A stretch of 64,000 nt of DNA from Dactylonectria macrodidyma (lineage: Eukaryota > Ascomycota > Sordariomycetes > Hypocreales > Nectriaceae), in contig JAGMUV010000057.1 of the NCBI GenBank assembly GCA_020744425.1, positions 86,439 through 150,438 on the forward strand, read 5' to 3'. Shown piece after piece: positions 44,519-54,845 of this stretch. A model generated the notes under the pieces. That model worked only from the letters and a program-made list of their open reading frames with translations, was not told the DNA's origin and made no database searches. The position numbers and the translations under genes were made by a program. Position 1 is the stretch's first letter. Every line of letters starts with the position of its first letter.

Positions 44519-45360
44519 AGTCAGACAACCCATTAGCTGACTGATCCCTTAGCTGACCACTTTCTCCACTAAAATTGCTTAAAATGCTATAATGTATTTA
44601 ATTATAGAAAATAGTTATAATAATAATAAAAATCTATTTAATATTTAAAATAGCTATTTAAAGCTATTATAATTTTTTTTCTTTATTTTAATAAGTTAAT
44701 AATAGGTTTTTTTAAAGCAAAAGTTAGAACTAGTAAAATGTTAAGGATCTCCATATACTTTACATACTAAACCTTAACATTTTCTAATATAAAATAATAG
44801 CTTATATAAATAGATATAAATATTAAAAAAAATACTTTTATAAACCTTAAATTAATTTTAAATAGTATATATATTAATATTAATATAAACTTATTTAATT
44901 TAGTTACATTTTATAAATTTACTTTTTATAATACTATAAAATAAGTTTATATATAAAAAGCACTTAAATATAACTTAAATAATTAGTTATTATATATAAT
45001 TATTATTTATTAATAAAATATATATAAATATATTTTTTTTAAGATTTTATTTATATTTATTTAACTTTAAAACTTAATATTGAAATATGTTAAGGTTTAG
45101 TATGTAAAATATATAGAGATCCTTAACATTTTACTATTTCTAACTTTAGCTTTAAAAAAACCTATTATTAACTTATTAAATTAGAAAAAAAGATATCTAA
45201 TTAAATATTTTATGTATTTAAAATCTAAAATAAAAATGTTTTATATTTATAGCTATTTTCTATAATTAGATATTATAATATTTAATAGTAGCGATATTCC
45301 TGATTTTGGTGGGGAAAGGTGGTCAGCTAAGCCCCTGATCCGTAAATGGGTGGTCTGACT
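44519..45360. mobile_element. AT-rich palindromic MITE, 842 bp
   Basis: Inverted ends AGTCAGAC(A/C)ACCCATT, flanked by TA (44517-44518, 45361-45362). About 58 bp of inverted repeat carry TTAGCTGACCAC motifs. A longer inner inverted repeat pairs 44686-44785 (GTTAATAATAGGTTTTTTTA, AAATGTTAAGGATCTC) with about 45078-45175. The interior is almost all A and T with no frame. The TA duplication points to the Tc1/mariner group, and the base composition to heavy RIP or similar decay. Confidence 0.8.
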
Positions 45361-45362
45361 TA

Positions 45363-45716
45363 CCAGACAGATTTCACAATCACCACTCTTTCGTGGAGCT
45401 AACTGTGCGATTCCTTCGCCGGTGCATTCGAGGCCGCATCCTCTTACATCTCCCTCAAAGAAGCGGGGTGCCTACAAACTATTCATTGCACAAAGACTAT
45501 CTTTGCTCATCTTGCGATAACACGAGCCGTGGGGTGTTCTACTGAACAGCGGCACGCGAGCCTTCTCAACATGGAAAGCTCGCAAGGGGCCACCAAAGCC
45601 AATCAATTTGTCCATATTGCCTCTCGGTCTGTCCACTTAAGACCTCAGAAGCTGCATACGCTACTACGTAGATGGCGCGTAGGTACCTGTAGCAGGGACG
45701 CATAACTCGTATTAGG
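45363..45716. other. Flank between MITE and LINE
   Basis: No gene seen. Confidence 0.5.
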
Positions 45717-45729
45717 CCAGTTGTGTACA
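45717..45729. repeat. Target-site duplication of the LINE, left
   Basis: CCAGTTGTGTACA, repeated exactly at 51246-51258. Confidence 0.85.
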
Positions 45730-46051
45730 CACACACACACACACAATTTATTTCGCCCGGTGGCTTATAACCAATAGGGCACTAGTTGCTATTGTACATC
45801 CATTTCCCAAATTTTGCCATGATCTCGTAAAAGCCCTTACAGCGTCCAATTTTTGCTTTTGCCTCTTCGTTTTTCCGTCTCCGCAGAATCTCGTGGGGTT
45901 TGTATTATTGGCAAGCTAACTTGAAGGCTATTCTTCAAGTGTTCAGAGTCCTATCTACGGCGGCTGAAGCGGTGCCTGCCGTCCATGGCACGAGGTGTTT
46001 GATGTAGGGTAGGTTAGTAAGAAAGAATAGACAAGGTTTCGCAATCTGTCT

Positions 46052-49000
46052 TCAACGTTGCGTGTTGTCAAGTCGACCTGTGGCTATCGCAAATCGTATA
46101 GTCGCGCGGACTGCGCCCATATTTGGCGTCCATTTTGCATCGTCTGATGGTGATTTCCCTCCCAGGAAGAATGAGATGTTTCCTCTTTGTGTCTCGGTGC
46201 ACTGCATCATTTCGGCTCGGTGTGCCGTCCATTTTCTGCATCGGAAGAGAAAGTGCTCAACCGTCTCTGTCGCTTGTCCACATGCGCATTGCTGTGATGG
46301 TGCTGCTGTGATACGAAAGAGGTATCCATTCAATCTGGCCATGCCTGTCCTGAGCTGCGCCAGCACGCTGGCTTCTCTCCATGATAAGCTATCGTATAGT
46401 TGTCGAGTGTGCTTACCTGGTAGCGCAGCATCGACTCTCTTCGAGAACTTGCCGACATTGTCTGGTAGGTGTTTGCTAGTACACTGGCTCAATCGAGCCA
46501 TGTTCAGGGTCGTCGATCGCATTCTGGGAAACTTCAGAACCGGGATGGCACCGTCTCGGTTGCATTCCGCGCCTCTTCTTTAGCAGTCTTCAAGAGCTTG
46601 TGTTCAGCACTAGTGGGAATCCATATGACAGTCACCGAATTTCCATTGACCTTCAACGTGTCGATGGAATCGTATATGCATCCAACATACTCTTGACCAG
46701 ATTGTTGGCGGGGATTTCGGATCGTAAGCACGGCAGCCTTGTTGCTCGTCAACAGTGCCATGCTTCGGTATCTCAGGTCAGGTAAGTGCCTCAATGCGTA
46801 TGCCATCGCCGCCAGCTCCGCAGAAAACGGGTTCTGTTCCGTTCTCATGCCAAGTGTAAAGGAAAATCGTTCCCGTCTCGGCCCTCCCCGCACCGACACA
46901 GGGATCTCGATGACCCCGCCGACTCCTACTACACCGTTCCGTGCTGAACTGCTCACTGCAACCCGTATTGCCCAGCCCAGATCTGCTTGTCTCATCTCTG
47001 TCTCGTCCTTGTCGACGACGATAGTTTGTACCCGTTCTGCCCAAGGTGCCAGTGTGAATGGATTAACCGTTTCTAACTCCTCCATCGGTATCTCATTGAG
47101 TGCTACTGCCAGCTCGTGAAATGGCGAGCGATTGTATCTTCTGAACTTTCGGATACGAGATGTAGCGTTGCAGAGTGGGTTGGTTGTTGGCAGGGTGTGG
47201 AGGTCAATCCACATCTTGATCGCCCGCCTCCAGAAACGCTCCTGTGCACTGGCGATATGCGCCTCTGCTTTTGCTACGCTTGTTGCCACCGTGAGGAATG
47301 TTCCCACGATCGCTTGTGCCCAAATTCTCTGGACTCGGTTGATAGGGCTGGCCCTTCTGTACTTACATGCGTGTATCCAGACGTTTGAGGCATAGTCCAT
47401 CACAGGGGCCACCATGGCTGTAAACAGTTGTCTTGCTGTTGCTGGGGTAAGACCTCTGAGCCGCTGTAGCTCCATGGCCGCTTCCAAGCCCTTGGTCGCT
47501 GCCCGTGCGATATGTTCTTTGTATTTCAGAGCAGAGTCCATGATCATTCCGAAAACTTTGACTTGGGTTTTGGGTCGGACAAGCCGCCCCTTGATCACGA
47601 AGGGCTCTGAATCAGACTTGTACGCCTTGCGGGTGAAGTGAATGATCGCTGTCTTTTCTGCCTCGAAGGTTGCACCACTTCTCCTCTCCCAATCCAGCGC
47701 TTTCTTGATAATCGCTTCAATCCCATCGCGGTTTCTTTCTGCCGTCGGGCCTGTGACCCACGCCGTGAAATCGTCCACGAAAGCTATCGATCCTCCGTAA
47801 CAATCAATTCTCTGCTGTACGAGGTCTGCGTTGAAGAATAGGAACAGAATCGGAGACAGGGGGGAGCCTTGTGGCAGCCCAGCTTGTGGCAATCTTCGCA
47901 CCTCCGATGCCTGTCCATTGACCAGAATAGTCGCCGTGCGATTTGAGCAAAAGGCTTCAATCCAGCGAAGCAGTTCCTCCGGGATACCCCTTGTTCTCAG
48001 TCGTTGGACGAGTCTCTCTTTGAACACTCCATTGTATGCTCCTTTAACGTCGAAACTTATGAGGCTAAGGATTCGTCGGCCTCGCCAAGCCGCGTAGATT
48101 TGCTCTTGCAGCAATATCAACGCCTGCTCAGCGGGCCGCTGTTTACGGGCTCCAAAGTGGTTTGTTGGTAGCAATCCATATGTCTCGACGGCATGTGAAA
48201 TCCTTTCCGCAATGACCGCCTCCAGGATTTTTCCTAGCGTGGATAGAAGTGATATAGGCCTCCACGCCTTCGCAATCGAATAATCTCCTTTGTCTGGCTT
48301 CTTGAGAGGAATAATGTTGGCATGCCTCCATTGATCAGGAAGTGTTCCTTCTTCTAGTGATGCATGGAATAACGATAAGATTCGGTGCTTAACAACTGGC
48401 CAAACTTGTTTCCAGACCATGGCGGGTAGTCCGTCTTCGCCAGGTGCTTTCCACGGCTTTGCCGCGAAGAGCTGTCGCTCCACCTCTTCCATAGTGATGT
48501 CTGGCACGGTGATGGCAGCCCCACGCTGTGGTCTCTCCCCTTCCTCCTCGATGCGCTCCGGTAGAGAAGGGAAGAAGGTGGCTAGCATTTCTTCGGCCTG
48601 TTCGCTGTTGTTTGCTGTGCGCGTGCCATCAGCCCTTACAAGCTGGGGCACCTTGCCGAATGCTGCGTCCTCTCCAGACTTGAGATACTTCGCTGCCTTC
48701 CAAATGTTGTCGTTATTGGCTAGGAACTCGTTCCAGTGCGCCTTTTTCTGCTGTCTGATGGCATCATGGTACTGCTTTGCTGCTCCCTTGGCTGTATTCT
48801 CGAGCTCCTCACACCTCTGTCCTGATCGCCTCGATGCTCTGGCGCGATTTCTCCAGTACGTGTATATGCTCCGGAGTTGCGTGAGGTCTGAGGTCCACCA
48901 GCGCTTTGCGTAGGGCGACGGCTTTGCTCTGGGTGTCAGAGTGCGAACCGCCTCTAGCACCACTGACATGAGCCTGTCTGTCTTCTGCTGTACGGTACCA

Positions 49001-49824
49001 TCTGTCGGGGTGGTCTCTAGTGCAGCGGCGATTTGGGCGTTTATTTCCTTCCATGTTGCGTTTTTGAGCAGGAGTCGTTCTTTGGCCTTCAGCACCGGAA
49101 CAGAAATGTCGAACTCCGTCTCAATGGCGCGATGATCGGATCCATGCTCTGTACCGTGTATCGCACACTTGACAACCGAGGTCGCCAAGTCCTCAGAAGC
49201 CAGGACCAGGTCGATCGTTGATTCGTGTTCCCCTCCTTGCCAAGTCTTCGTGCCTCTCTGAAGCAGACTACTGAGAGCAAACTCATTCATGAGATCGATG
49301 ATTTGGTCTGCCTCGCCCTGTCTCTCTAGCCGTACGTCCGCTCCTCCCCAGAGCTGATCATGACGGTTAAAGTCTCCCGCAATCACCACGTCCACTACTC
49401 TCCCTGCGTTTCGCATCACATCTTCAATAGCTTTACGTAGGTTGCCGCACGCTTCCCTCAGCGCTTCAACTTCAATTCCCTGGACATAGACGGAGAACAC
49501 CAGTACCAAGCGTTCCGGGAGTCGTATCAGTGCCGCTGTTATGTCTGGAGACTCAATCGGCACCTGCTCTGCATCCAAATCGTTCCTGATCCAAAGCATG
49601 CTTCGGATCGCCCATCTGCCTTCTCTGTACGTCGATGGTACCATCTTCGCCCACTTATGGTGTCCCATTGGAGTCGTCAAAAGACGACCCTTAATCCTTC
49701 GTGCTTGTGGTTCCTGGATGGCCAGCACTGCTGCGTCTTGAATGTCCTTATCGTTCATCAAACTATCGTGGACTTCGCCTCGTTTCCGTACGTTAAGTTG
49801 GATCATTCGAAGCGTGCTACTCAT
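46052..49824 (-). pseudogene. LINE ORF2: endonuclease, reverse transcriptase, RNase H; one frameshift
   Basis: Order: APE-type endonuclease ([33 protein letters not shown]), reverse transcriptase ([43 protein letters not shown] as the catalytic box), RNase H-like domain ([22 protein letters not shown]), and the C-terminal C-x-C-x8-H-x4-C (CACGQATETVEHFLFRC). The start ATG at 49824 is preferred to the longer frame from 50067 because the endonuclease begins at once. The frame stops at 46534, but the C-terminal part continues in another frame from about 46570 to 46052, so a single-base change lies near 46550. The enzyme would lose only its zinc motif. Confidence 0.85.
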
Positions 49825-51139
49825 GTGGAGAAGGGTAGAGCTTCTTGCAGTTTCTCCTGAACGACTCATGAGAACCTCCACAGAGCACACACTTGAATAT
49901 TGTTTCCTCGCATGTGCTATGGTGGTGACCTTCTTTGGCGCATTTTCCACAGATCTGGATCTTACTACACTGAAAAGCTTTGTGGCCGACTTGCTGGCAG
50001 TTGTAGCACTGATTTGGGCGAGGCCGGCGTTCAAACCCTGCAGTGTATCCAGATTCTCCTCCAGCATAAAAGAAACCTTCCGAGAGGAGCCTTCTTGCGT
50101 CTGAGCCTTTGGTAAGGTAAACGACCATCGAACCGTATGCTTTTGGAATGTCTCTTTTGCTTAGCCAAACTATCTTTGCGATCTGCGTGTCATTTTCCTT
50201 TCCAAAGGCCTCGGCGGCTCCTGGACGGATGTTACCCTCTTCGTCCAGCACTGCTATGCGATTGACACTATCCACTTTAATGGGGTAAAGCTCATCCCGT
50301 AGCACCCGGGCGCCTCGTGCCAACCTGGCTCCTACCAGGCGTTTCACCATTTTGTGTTCAGCGTCATCTCTGCACACGATCCGGATCCGGTTCGGGCTCT
50401 TCCGGTCCTTGGTCACAGCCTGGCAGCGCCAGCTGGACTGGCCCTGCTCCGCACGCATCCCACTCTCCACGATAGTCCGGATAGCAGCCGCTGTAACTAG
50501 CTCCGCTTCTTCCTTTTCCACCCTCGAGGTGTCGACCGTGCAATAAAACGCATCAGTGAGACCCAAGGGCGATATGTGGTCAGATGGGATGTTGCTAGGT
50601 CGCGCCGAGGGTGGCGATGGCATGACGTCAGCAAAAGAGATGTGCGGGGTAGCTGCCGCGCTCGTGGCGATAGCTTCAAGTTGTTCGCGAATTCGCTTCA
50701 ACTCATTACCTATCTGGGTCTTGGTGTCTTCCAATTGTTGACTCAACTGTCGGGTCGTATTTTGCTGCTCCTTAGCTGCTTCTTTTAAATCACGAATTAC
50801 CTCTTGCTGGTTGCTGATGATGCCGTTCTGCTCCTTAATGGTTTCCCTTAACCCTTGGAACTCAGCGCGGTACTCGCCCAATAGCTCCAAGGCCTTTTGG
50901 AGCATCACCCTTCCCTCGTTGATGTTGATGTTGCTGCTGTTTCCCTTCCTCGGATCGATCGCATGATCAACTTCTTCAACCGTTATCGCTCTCGTTGTCG
51001 CTCTCGTGGCATATCGACTGCTTTTGTTCGGTTCTTTTGCGGTATCCTCGAGCTTCCGCTTCATGCTTCGAAGCTTCATTGGCGTCGACACGAGGCCGTT
51101 TGGCCCCACCAAGGTCTCGGCGCCTGCCGGAATGGGCAT
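49817..51139 (-). CDS. LINE ORF1, gag-like RNA-binding protein
   Basis: 440-aa nucleocapsid-type protein expected to coat LINE RNA. A long coiled-coil-like stretch ([20 protein letters not shown]) fills the middle third, and the C-terminus carries three knuckles. The first is [14 protein letters not shown] and the second [14 protein letters not shown], both C-x2-C-x4-H-x4-C; the third, [15 protein letters not shown], is a variant. The stop overlaps the start of ORF2 in ATGAGTAG. The frame is intact. Confidence 0.85.
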   Translation of the reverse strand: MPIPAGAETLVGPNGLVSTPMKLRSMKRKLEDTAKEPNKSSRYATRATTRAITVEEVDHAIDPRKGNSSNININEGRVMLQKALELLGEYRAEFQGLRETIKEQNGIISNQQEVIRDLKEAAKEQQNTTRQLSQQLEDTKTQIGNELKRIREQLEAIATSAAATPHISFADVMPSPPSARPSNIPSDHISPLGLTDAFYCTVDTSRVEKEEAELVTAAAIRTIVESGMRAEQGQSSWRCQAVTKDRKSPNRIRIVCRDDAEHKMVKRLVGARLARGARVLRDELYPIKVDSVNRIAVLDEEGNIRPGAAEAFGKENDTQIAKIVWLSKRDIPKAYGSMVVYLTKGSDARRLLSEGFFYAGGESGYTAGFERRPRPNQCYNCQQVGHKAFQCSKIQICGKCAKEGHHHSTCEETIFKCVLCGGSHESFRRNCKKLYPSPHE

Positions 51140-51245
51140 GATGAAAGCTAGTCCACCACCTCACAACTCTTCCAATTCAGAAAATAATAAAGATTTCAAG
51201 ATAGATCCCGTCCTGGTGATAATCACCTCAATCCCTTCTCGTCGT

Positions 51246-51258
51246 CCAGTTGTGTACA
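51246..51258. repeat. Target-site duplication of the LINE, right
   Basis: CCAGTTGTGTACA, the partner of 45717-45729; its TACA end is also the TA target and first two bases of the MITE. Confidence 0.85.
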
Positions 51259-51441
51259 GTAACGACCGCGAAGAGTGTCCGCCAGTTGCATGTTGAATTT
51301 GATTCCCCGCACGGACCACATATAGGGTAAGGGCCCACTCTGGTCCCTTGCACGTACTTCTTCTTAGCATAAGGAAAGCTGGTCCGTGCGGAAAATCACA
51401 TTCAACATGCAACTGGCGGACACTTTTCGCGGTCGTTACTG
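51257..51441. mobile_element. Palindromic MITE, 185 bp
   Basis: Inverted arms of about 60 bp start CAGTAACGACCGCGA, contain GTGTCCGCCAGTTGCATGTT and reach CCGCACGGACCA. They are separated by about 65 bp; TA flanks both ends (51255-51256 and 51442-51443). A Tc1/mariner-group MITE by its duplication. The arms differ at a few bases only. Confidence 0.85.
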
Positions 51442-51443
51442 TA

Positions 51444-53804
51444 TCATGCCACCTGCAGACTTCATTCGCGCTTGGTGAATGAGTAGAAAAATGCGTACGA
51501 TTTACCTTGGCCACAGTGCCCCACACACGGTCGACGCCCGAGATACAGCACCATCCTAGTGATGTATGTGGGGCGATGCCTGGCACCTGGCAGAGCCTTT
51601 CACCTTGAGGCCCTGGCCTGGTAGCTCTGGGAAGGATTACTTCCGGCTCGTTGGAGGGATCAACATTGGCGAACAAGCAAAAGCCCCGCCAAATATGGGT
51701 CCCCATTCTGTCGCCTCGGCCAAGGCGCACCCCTCGCTGGGAATATCGGATGGCTTGGCTAACTAGACCCCGCTCACTAGCAAGACTGCCTCTTTGGGAG
51801 TAGCCGGGGCCTTTGATTCAACGCACGGGGTAGGTGACAAGTCTGTGCCCCATTCGACGACCCTTGATGGTGCCCCGCGGCGCTAATTGAATCACACCTT
51901 TGGGGCCGCACGGACAGAAGCACCCTTGCCATTGATGCCGACTCTACGCACTGTACGGACTGCGAATCGATGAATTGTCAGAAGGCTGCAGGAGCCCTGC
52001 ACCTTCGCCGAACACCAGGGCCCTGACCCCTGACACTGGCTCCAGCTAACTGAGTCTCATCCACCCATCTCGATGCGTCCAGAGTAGACCGCGTATCATT
52101 CCCACATGCTTGTCCCTGAGTGGTTCAGCACAGGCTCAACAGTCCTGTGGGACTGTTTACTCTAGTTCATACAGTACCTTGGATCATAAATGGCCCCATG
52201 CGACCCAAACAGGACGTCTGGTTTTGAAGATGACTAGATCTAGTTGGCTGCCTGGGCGGTCGCATCAATAGTGTGGACGCGTCGTGGGCCTGCCCAAGGC
52301 ACGGACGTTTACATGTGGCCGTTTAGGTTGCCATTCTCGCTTTCAAACGCCTCCGTATGATGCTTCCCACGGCAGGCCTCCGACGCCTTGTTTCCTCTAC
52401 ACTCATCGGCGCGCGGCGCACCTCCAGCCACTGAATCATACATGGAAAGCGAAACGAAGGTACATGGTGTAATTAAGCGAACAGGGATGCAGCCTGACGA
52501 CTCGTCACCCCAGTACATTCTCGGAGGGAGGGGGGTGCATGACATTGTAGCGATGGGCGAGAGTCAACTGTGGCGGCCTGTCAGCCCAGGTAGCTTCGCG
52601 TTTGACACGTCCATTGTTGCTCTTTGTGTACTAGGGCTACGACCTTTACAGTCCATAGGCGCATGCCATGTCTTGCACGTAAGGTTACGGCCGACTTTTC
52701 GTGAGGCCATCAGCGGTCATTTCCATCGCGCCGATCTGTTTGACTCCAGAGTCTCCTCTTCCGCCCGCTCAATCACCCACATACAGTTCCCTACACATAC
52801 AGCTTTGCTTAATAGTTTATCCAACACCATGGAGCGGCTATTTGCTCGTCCAAATTCGACACAAGGCCTCTGGCCGTAGAAACAGACCAAGAGATCTTCG
52901 TGAGCTCGGCCATTGACATGATGACGGCGTCCCGGGATCCGGGATTGTAACCGTCGGTGCTGGATATTTCATGAGCTTAGAGACCCAAGATCGACAACGC
53001 TTTCACCGACGTCAACGACTTAACCGAGGTCAAAGACACGCAGCTTCTAAGAAACGGACCGGCCGCCTGGTTGCTCTACAAGGTCCTCAACTCCTACAAC
53101 AAGAGCGTCGACAGCATGCGGCTCAAGGGGACAAGTACGGCAAGACTGTGTTGACCATGTTCAATGAAAGCTTGACGATGCCCATCTCAGAGAGGTCGCC
53201 AAGATTTTAGGGTAAGATGAAGGTTATAGCGATGCTCTGCCCAGGCGGTAAACCACTGCGCCACGAGAGTACCGGTAGCGCCGGGGCTCAAGAGGCAGAC
53301 TACGGGTACTTTGTCGCAATGGGGCGTGTTCAGCTTTGGTTGATGGCTTAGATTAACGAGGAAGGCGCAATCGATGATTGTCGATTGTCGCATGGTGCAA
53401 TGGGGCTCGTTGCGATGATTACATGGCGCACTTTGTCGGCACATTTAGATCACCTGGGGCGATGCATGACATTTTCAGAAAACTGCATGAGGCAGCTCAT
53501 CTTGTGAAAAATTCAACAGGGATCCATCTAAAGGCAAATTCCACCTCACGAAGCAGCAAGGCGGATTTCGATGCGTCAGGGATGACCTCACCTCAGTCAG
53601 GCTCCCCAAGGCCAAACAGCGAGGGAGTAAAGAACCTTACTGCATTGCCTTTGAAAATATAAAAACCCCTCTTTCGCATTCATACCTAGGTCATTCACCT
53701 AGCTACTGGGAAGTGTGAAAGAAATAACGTTGCGCCGACCTTATTACGATTCTACCACTCTTAACAGCCACAACTCGACAACCTCATCAATACTCTTGCC
53801 AGCC
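51444..53804. other. Intergenic region with traces of a decayed gene
   Basis: No intact gene. About 52850-53215 on the plus strand reads as protein-like in changing frames (VETDQEIFVSSAIDMMTAS, then AFTDVNDLTEVKDTQLLRNG, then YGKTVLTMFNESLTMPISE). This could be a remnant of one gene, family unknown. The remaining frames overlap on both strands and look random. The stretch just upstream of 53805 is the promoter side of the vWA gene. Confidence 0.4.
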
Positions 53805-54845
53805 ATGACCAAATCAATGTTTGGGGGCATCAAGGGTAAGTTCGCTCGCAAGAACTCGTCCTCTCCCAAAGCAGAGGAGAGCCTTTGGAATATCAACAAC
53901 CCGTTCCTAGACCCATCATCTGCCACTCAATCCAGCAACGAGACTCGTGAGTCTGACCTCAAAACTCCTCGTCCGCTTCTCGACTTACCAACAATCAATC
54001 TGCCAGCCCAAGACGCCCCTCCTGCATACACGGCCACCGCTGGCCCCTTGGCATCGTTCAGCCACCTCTCGGCTGGTCGCCGCGGTGTCTCACCCACGCC
54101 CAGCCTTGCCAGCATCACATCTGCCGAAGACAAGTATGCCTTCCTGTCCACCTTTGACACCGTCTTCGTTATCGACGACTCCGGTTCTATGGGGGGCCGG
54201 TCCTGGCGCGAGGTTCGCGATGCCCTCCTCGCCATCACTCCCATCTGCACATCGCACGACCCCGATGGCATTGATGTCTACTTTCTCAATCACAAGTCTG
54301 GCGCTCGTGGCACCGCTACTCAAGCTCCCAATGGCTACAACAATATTCGCAGCCCAGCCGAGGTCCAGCGCATCTTCGAGTCTGTCCGGCCCAGCGGTGC
54401 TACTCCTACGGGAAACCGTCTACAGTCCATCCTGAATCCCTACATCACCAACATGAGCCGTCACCCAGATGGCATTGACTCGATCAAGCCGGTCAACATC
54501 ATCGTCATCACTGACGGCGTCCCTACTGACGACCCAGAGAGCATCATCGTCCACCATGCTCGCAGGCTGGACCAGCTCAATGCGCCCCCTCACCAGGTCG
54601 GCATCCAATTCTTCCAGGTTGGCACCGAGCAAGGGGCGAGCGCGGCTCTAAAGGAACTTGACGATGAACTTGCCGAGCTTGGCATTCGCGACATGGTCGA
54701 CACCGTTACCTGGAGCACCACGACTTCTTCTAACAGAGGCAAGTCGCTGTCTGCCGACGGCATTCTCAAGGTTGTCCTCGGCGCCGTGGTTCGCCGCATC
54801 GATCGCAAGTCCATCAGCCGCCCTGCATCTCGCAACCGCAACTGA
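53805..54845 (+). CDS. vWA-domain protein, intact copy
   Basis: 346-aa intracellular-type protein with a von Willebrand A fold. The ATG at 53805 is preferred because the pseudogene relative starts at the same place (MTKSMF); an upstream in-frame ATG at 53715 adds 30 unrelated residues. The N-terminal 100 residues are Ser/Pro-rich (NPFLDPSSATQSSNE, PPAYTATAG). The A domain starts near 115 with the MIDAS motif DDSGSM (residues 124-129). SGATPTGN and ITDGVPTDD supply the other metal-site loops. The C-terminus is basic. Such domains bind metal and partner proteins; a specific role is unknown. No intron or break. Confidence 0.8.
   Translation: MTKSMFGGIKGKFARKNSSSPKAEESLWNINNPFLDPSSATQSSNETRESDLKTPRPLLDLPTINLPAQDAPPAYTATAGPLASFSHLSAGRRGVSPTPSLASITSAEDKYAFLSTFDTVFVIDDSGSMGGRSWREVRDALLAITPICTSHDPDGIDVYFLNHKSGARGTATQAPNGYNNIRSPAEVQRIFESVRPSGATPTGNRLQSILNPYITNMSRHPDGIDSIKPVNIIVITDGVPTDDPESIIVHHARRLDQLNAPPHQVGIQFFQVGTEQGASAALKELDDELAELGIRDMVDTVTWSTTTSSNRGKSLSADGILKVVLGAVVRRIDRKSISRPASRNRN

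Larger units (their letters stand above)
45730..51245 (-). mobile_element. Full-length Tad1-like LINE retrotransposon
   Basis: A 5.5-kb non-LTR element on the minus strand: 106-nt 5' UTR, ORF1, overlapping ORF2, and 3' UTR with the GGGCGAAATAAA end and a (TG)n tail at 45750-45728. A 13-bp perfect duplication (CCAGTTGTGTACA) flanks it. Full length and a perfect duplication mark it as recent. The right copy of the duplication overlaps the first bases of a MITE at 51257, which places the LINE insertion after the MITE. Confidence 0.9.

Noticed and set aside
53208..53290. tRNA-like stretch on the minus strand (TGGCGCAGTGG A-box-like)
   Set aside because: No GGTTCGA-type B box at the right distance and no acceptor stem pairing; probably chance.
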